Shown: positions 61,317 through 64,000 of the stretch, piece after piece | How positions within the stretch are numbered: position 1 is the first letter of the stretch | Layout of the letters: every line of letters starts with the position of its first letter | Source of the DNA: Butyrivibrio sp. | GTDB lineage: Bacteria; Bacillota; Clostridia; Lachnospirales; Lachnospiraceae | Reading direction: 5' to 3' | NCBI RefSeq assembly: GCF_017433805.1 | Contig: NZ_JAFRGN010000013.1 | Coordinates: forward strand, 62,001-126,000 | DNA length: 64,000 nucleotides | Translations under genes and position numbers: made by a program | The notes under the pieces: generated by a model | The model's database searches: none | What the model was told of the DNA's origin: nothing | The model's input: only the letters and a program-made list of their open reading frames with translations

Positions 61317-61334
61317 TATAGCCGTACGGCTATA
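61317..61334. promoter_or_regulatory. hip operator 3
   Basis: TATAGCCGTACGGCTATA is a perfect 18-nt palindrome and the best of the three copies, again about 39 nt further. It overlaps a second TATAAT. Confidence 0.75.
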
Positions 61335-61379
61335 ATGTATGGTAATAAAGTCGTGATGTGCATGAACAGAGGGAATGCC

Positions 61380-61595
61380 ATGAAAATTACGGATTCTAAA
61401 TCTTTTGGTGAAATGATCAAAAAGAGAAGAAAGAAAATGGGATACACACAGAAGTATGTATGTGAAGTAAGTGGTATCAGTGCCAGCTTTATTTCTGACC
61501 TGGAAAATGGCAAGGCTTCAATAGAACTAGGTAAGGCTATTTATCTGGCTAATCTATTGGGAATTGATATTGAGCTTAATGAGAGAGGTATATAA
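61380..61595 (+). CDS. hipB: HipB-like XRE-family antitoxin
   Basis: A 71-residue helix-turn-helix protein (FGEMIKKRRKKMGYTQKYV, SGISASFISDLENGK, residues about 8-50). It is the DNA-binding antitoxin of the HipBA pair. An upstream in-frame ATG (61335) would add 15 residues; the ATG at 61380 follows AGAGGGA. hipA begins at the base after its stop. It should bind the three dyads upstream and repress its own operon. Confidence 0.88.
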   Translation: MKITDSKSFGEMIKKRRKKMGYTQKYVCEVSGISASFISDLENGKASIELGKAIYLANLLGIDIELNERGI

Positions 61596-62882
61596 ATGAG
61601 GCATTTGTCTATATTTATAGAGATAACCGGTGAACAGAAATTTGTAGGCAGTATTGTTGGTGAGTCTTATAACGATGCCTGTTTTCAGTATTCCAGAGAA
61701 TATCTTGATTCAGTATATGCTGCGCCAATATCTATTTCACTGCCTTTGCAGGAGGAAGCATTTTCTTCATCTGTGACCAGGAATTTTTTTGAAGGTCTTT
61801 TACCGGAAGGCTTTTCCAGAAAGGCTGTAGCAAACTGGATCAAGACGGATGAGAATGACTATATGACGATTCTTGCAACTCTTGGAAGTGAGTGCCTTGG
61901 TGCCATCAAGGTTGTTGATGATGATTTGTCCGGATTACAGGATAAGAGTACATCTGACTATGAGAAACTCTCTGTTGAGCAGGTGAAGGCTCTTGCTGAG
62001 GAAGGCGCGTCCAAATCTACTCAGGTTCTTTTGGAGACGCATTTATCTCTGACCGGAGCAACTGGTAAGGTTGGTTTATATTATGATGATGCTAATGATG
62101 ACTGGTATTTACCAACAGGAGATGCTCCCAGTACTCATATTGTCAAACAGAGCCATGTGAGACTTGAGAGAATAGTACTTAATGAGCAGCTGTGTATGCT
62201 GACAGCTCATAATCTTGGAATCGATATTCCTGAAACATTCATTGTAGATACAGGAAGCGGCGCTGATTCAGATATTCTTTATGCTACTAAGCGATATGAC
62301 AGAGTGATCAGTGATAAAAAAGTCATAGATGGACTTAAAGTGCCTATCAGGCTTCATCAGGAAGACTTTGCACAGGCCATGGGAATATCAGCCAGTGACA
62401 AATATGAAAAAGAGGATTCTGGTTATATTCGCAGGATGTTTGATCTGGTACGCTTTTATTGTAGTGATCCTATTATGGAACAGAACAAACTTTGGAAGAG
62501 GATATGTTTCAATTTTATCATTGGTAATACTGATTGCCATATTAAGAACTATTCGCTGGTGTATAATGATAATCTTAAGAATATTAAATTGTCACCTGCA
62601 TATGACATTGTCAGCACCAGGATTTATAATATGACAAAGGAAATGAGTTTTTATATCGGCGGAGAACTTGATATAGAACGTCTTAACAGAGCAAGCTTTT
62701 CAAGTGCAGCAGCAACTGTCGGAATACCAGAAAGACTTGCTATGAAGATATTCGATGAAACAGCAGAAGGGTTTGAAGATGCTTTATCCAGGGCTAGTAC
62801 TGAGCTTGGCGAAAAAGGCTTTGGAGATGCAGATAAGATGCATGCAGATATCATTAGAAAAGGCGGCTACGCCAATTTGTGA
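61596..62882 (+). CDS. hipA: HipA-like serine/threonine kinase toxin
   Basis: A 428-residue HipA-type kinase. It has the N-terminal HipA_N domain ([13 protein letters not shown]) and a kinase domain. S151 in LSLTGATGK corresponds to the regulatory/ATP loop. The catalytic loop is GNTDCHIKN (310-318, D313 as base), and D337 in LSPAYDIVS is the metal-binding residue. HipA of E. coli phosphorylates GltX and induces dormancy; here the target is unknown. All kinase residues appear intact. Confidence 0.92.
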   Translation: MRHLSIFIEITGEQKFVGSIVGESYNDACFQYSREYLDSVYAAPISISLPLQEEAFSSSVTRNFFEGLLPEGFSRKAVANWIKTDENDYMTILATLGSECLGAIKVVDDDLSGLQDKSTSDYEKLSVEQVKALAEEGASKSTQVLLETHLSLTGATGKVGLYYDDANDDWYLPTGDAPSTHIVKQSHVRLERIVLNEQLCMLTAHNLGIDIPETFIVDTGSGADSDILYATKRYDRVISDKKVIDGLKVPIRLHQEDFAQAMGISASDKYEKEDSGYIRRMFDLVRFYCSDPIMEQNKLWKRICFNFIIGNTDCHIKNYSLVYNDNLKNIKLSPAYDIVSTRIYNMTKEMSFYIGGELDIERLNRASFSSAAATVGIPERLAMKIFDETAEGFEDALSRASTELGEKGFGDADKMHADIIRKGGYANL

Positions 62883-62896
62883 TAAGGAGAAATAAA

Positions 62897-63385
62897 ATGA
62901 GAGTAGAAATATATTCAGACGGATCAGCAAGAGGAAACCCAGATGGACCGGGTGGGTATGGTACAATACTCAGATATGTGGATGCCAAGGGTGAAGTTCA
63001 TGAGAAGGAACTTAGCGCAGGCTATGACAAGACTACCAATAACAGAATGGAGCTTATGGGCGCAATAGTTGGACTTGAAGCTCTGAACAGACCCTGTGAT
63101 GTTGAGATGTTCTCTGATTCACAGTACGTTATCAAGGCATTTAATGACAAGTGGATCGATGGCTGGATCAAGAAGGGCTGGAAGACAGCAGGTAATAAGC
63201 CAGTTAAAAATGTTGAGCTGTGGAAGAGACTTCTGGCTGCTGCTGAGCCACATGGCATCAGATGGAACTGGGTTAAGGGACATGCTGGACATTCAGAGAA
63301 TGAGAGGTGCGATCAGCTTGCAACAGCTGCAGCAGATCAGGATCCAGATATGCTTCTTCATGATGATGGCGGAGATTTGAAGTGA
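62897..63385 (+). CDS. rnhA: Ribonuclease HI
   Basis: A 162-residue RNase HI that cleaves the RNA strand of RNA-DNA hybrids. Catalytic motifs are [18 protein letters not shown] (first aspartate), [15 protein letters not shown] (glutamate), [12 protein letters not shown] (aspartate) and [15 protein letters not shown] (histidine and last aspartate). ATG at 62897 follows AAGGAGAAA. An upstream ATG at 62879 overlaps hipA. The window therefore encodes both RNase HI and HII. Confidence 0.96.
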   Translation: MRVEIYSDGSARGNPDGPGGYGTILRYVDAKGEVHEKELSAGYDKTTNNRMELMGAIVGLEALNRPCDVEMFSDSQYVIKAFNDKWIDGWIKKGWKTAGNKPVKNVELWKRLLAAAEPHGIRWNWVKGHAGHSENERCDQLATAAADQDPDMLLHDDGGDLK

Positions 63386-63432
63386 TTTGTGTATTGTCAT
63401 GGGTACACATTGATAATTATGAGGTTATATAT

Positions 63433-64000
63433 TTGATACATTACATAGCTGACTGTCATTTCTATCACGGAGCTCTTAATACCAAGATGGATAAAAGAGG
63501 TTTCGCTGATGTTACAGAAATGAATGAATACATGATAGAAAAATGGAATAGTAAGGTCAGTAAGACTGATACGGTGGTTATCCTTGGGGACTTGTCCCTT
63601 GGAACTGTGGATGAGACCAATGAACTTATCCATCGTCTTAATGGTAAGTTATGCCTTATCACAGGTAATCACGATAAGTTTGTGGGAAAGCCTGACTTTG
63701 ATGCAGACCGTTTTGAATGGATTGATAATTACCGCGAGATTACTGATTCTCAGAAAAAAGTAATCTGCAGCCATTATCCAATTCCTTTCTATGAGGGCCA
63801 GTATCGTAAGCGCCACAATGGTGATCCTAAAACCTTTATGCTGTATGGTCATGTCCATGAGACAAGAGACGAGCTCTTGATGCAGAAGATCATCGATCTG
63901 ATAAAAGAAACACCGTATTATCCAATTGGAAGTGAACATGAGAGTACGATTCCATGTAATATGATCAACTGCTTCTGTAAGAAATCTGACTACACACCAC
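63433..64000 (+). CDS. Metallophosphoesterase (3' end cut off)
   Basis: At least 189 residues before the window ends. Calcineurin-like motifs are visible: DCHFYH (residues 7-12), GDLSLG, TGNHD, CSHYPI and YGHVHE, giving the dinuclear metal site. It resembles the small phosphohydrolases that share the LIHYIADxHFxH start. The start is a TTG at 63433 with GAGG 8 nt upstream; a GTG at 63382 overlapping the rnhA stop is an alternative. The substrate is unknown. Confidence 0.85.
   Translation, partial: MIHYIADCHFYHGALNTKMDKRGFADVTEMNEYMIEKWNSKVSKTDTVVILGDLSLGTVDETNELIHRLNGKLCLITGNHDKFVGKPDFDADRFEWIDNYREITDSQKKVICSHYPIPFYEGQYRKRHNGDPKTFMLYGHVHETRDELLMQKIIDLIKETPYYPIGSEHESTIPCNMINCFCKKSDYTP

Overview
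The window looks like a chromosomal segment of a low-to-mid-GC anaerobic Firmicute, most likely a Lachnospiraceae relative of Butyrivibrio or Pseudobutyrivibrio. The evidence is the gene order (tmcAL/ackA, rpmF-plsX-acpP-rnc-smc-ftsY, ylxM-ffh-rpsP-khpA, rplS-lepB-rbgA-rnhB-yraN, der-plsY-gpsA), strong AGGAGG-type ribosome binding sites, Gram-positive leader RNAs (a T-box and a THF riboswitch) and Lachnospiraceae-like proteins. The genus is an inference. No tRNA, rRNA, CRISPR array, insertion sequence or prophage was seen.

Layout. 1-2.1 kb (minus strand): a cut-off cyclic-nucleotide-binding-domain protein and tmcAL. 2.1-6.2 kb: ackA behind a consensus CcpA cre box, then an AraC regulator and a GT-C-type membrane glycosyltransferase, which occupy the space where relatives usually carry a DUF177 gene. 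6.2-13.2 kb: rpmF, plsX, acpP, rnc, smc, ftsY (ribosome, lipid synthesis, RNA processing, chromosome segregation, SRP receptor). 13.2-17.3 kb: threonine deaminase, a YitT transporter, a GH25 muramidase and a second AraC regulator. 17.4-34.3 kb: an SRP and ribosome-maturation block (ylxM-ffh-rpsP-khpA-trmD-rimM) that is interrupted by a complete nucleoside uptake and salvage cassette (udp, BMP lipoprotein, ATPase, two permeases, cdd). The block then resumes with rplS, two signal peptidases around rbgA, rnhB, a FliK-like and FlhB-tail-like pair, yraN and pgeF. 34.4-37.7 kb: an OmpR-type two-component system, converging on an extended PRPP synthetase (minus).

39-43.5 kb: a PDZ-radical SAM protein, der, plsY, gpsA. 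43.5-44.3 kb: a THF riboswitch before folT. 44.4-46.7 kb: a PadR-HAAS-DUF4097 operon with four tandem 14-nt repeats in its leader. 46.8-50.4 kb is accessory: a 59-residue membrane protein, a small protein behind LexA-like boxes, and an rsgA plus Lsa-type ABC-F operon with a short upstream ORF and terminator that look like antibiotic-sensing attenuation. 50.4-52.2 kb: T-box-controlled tyrS. 52.5-57.2 kb: a zinc/cadmium efflux operon (ArsR repressor with two metal-site signatures, free-standing HMA protein, P1B-ATPase) and a large serine hydrolase. 57.3-61.2 kb: purine nucleoside phosphorylase, an adenosine/SAH-deaminase-like amidohydrolase and a membrane-anchored MutS-like ATPase. 61.2-64 kb: a hipBA module under three palindromic operators, rnhA and a cut-off metallophosphoesterase.

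Nucleoside metabolism recurs: uridine phosphorylase, cytidine deaminase, the BMP transporter, PNP, the amidohydrolase and Prs together cover import, cleavage and phosphoribosyl activation. The least ordinary signals are regulatory: the rsgA-lsa leader, the LexA-like boxes, the 14-nt PadR repeats, the hip operators, and a terminator whose right arm is also a promoter -35 element.
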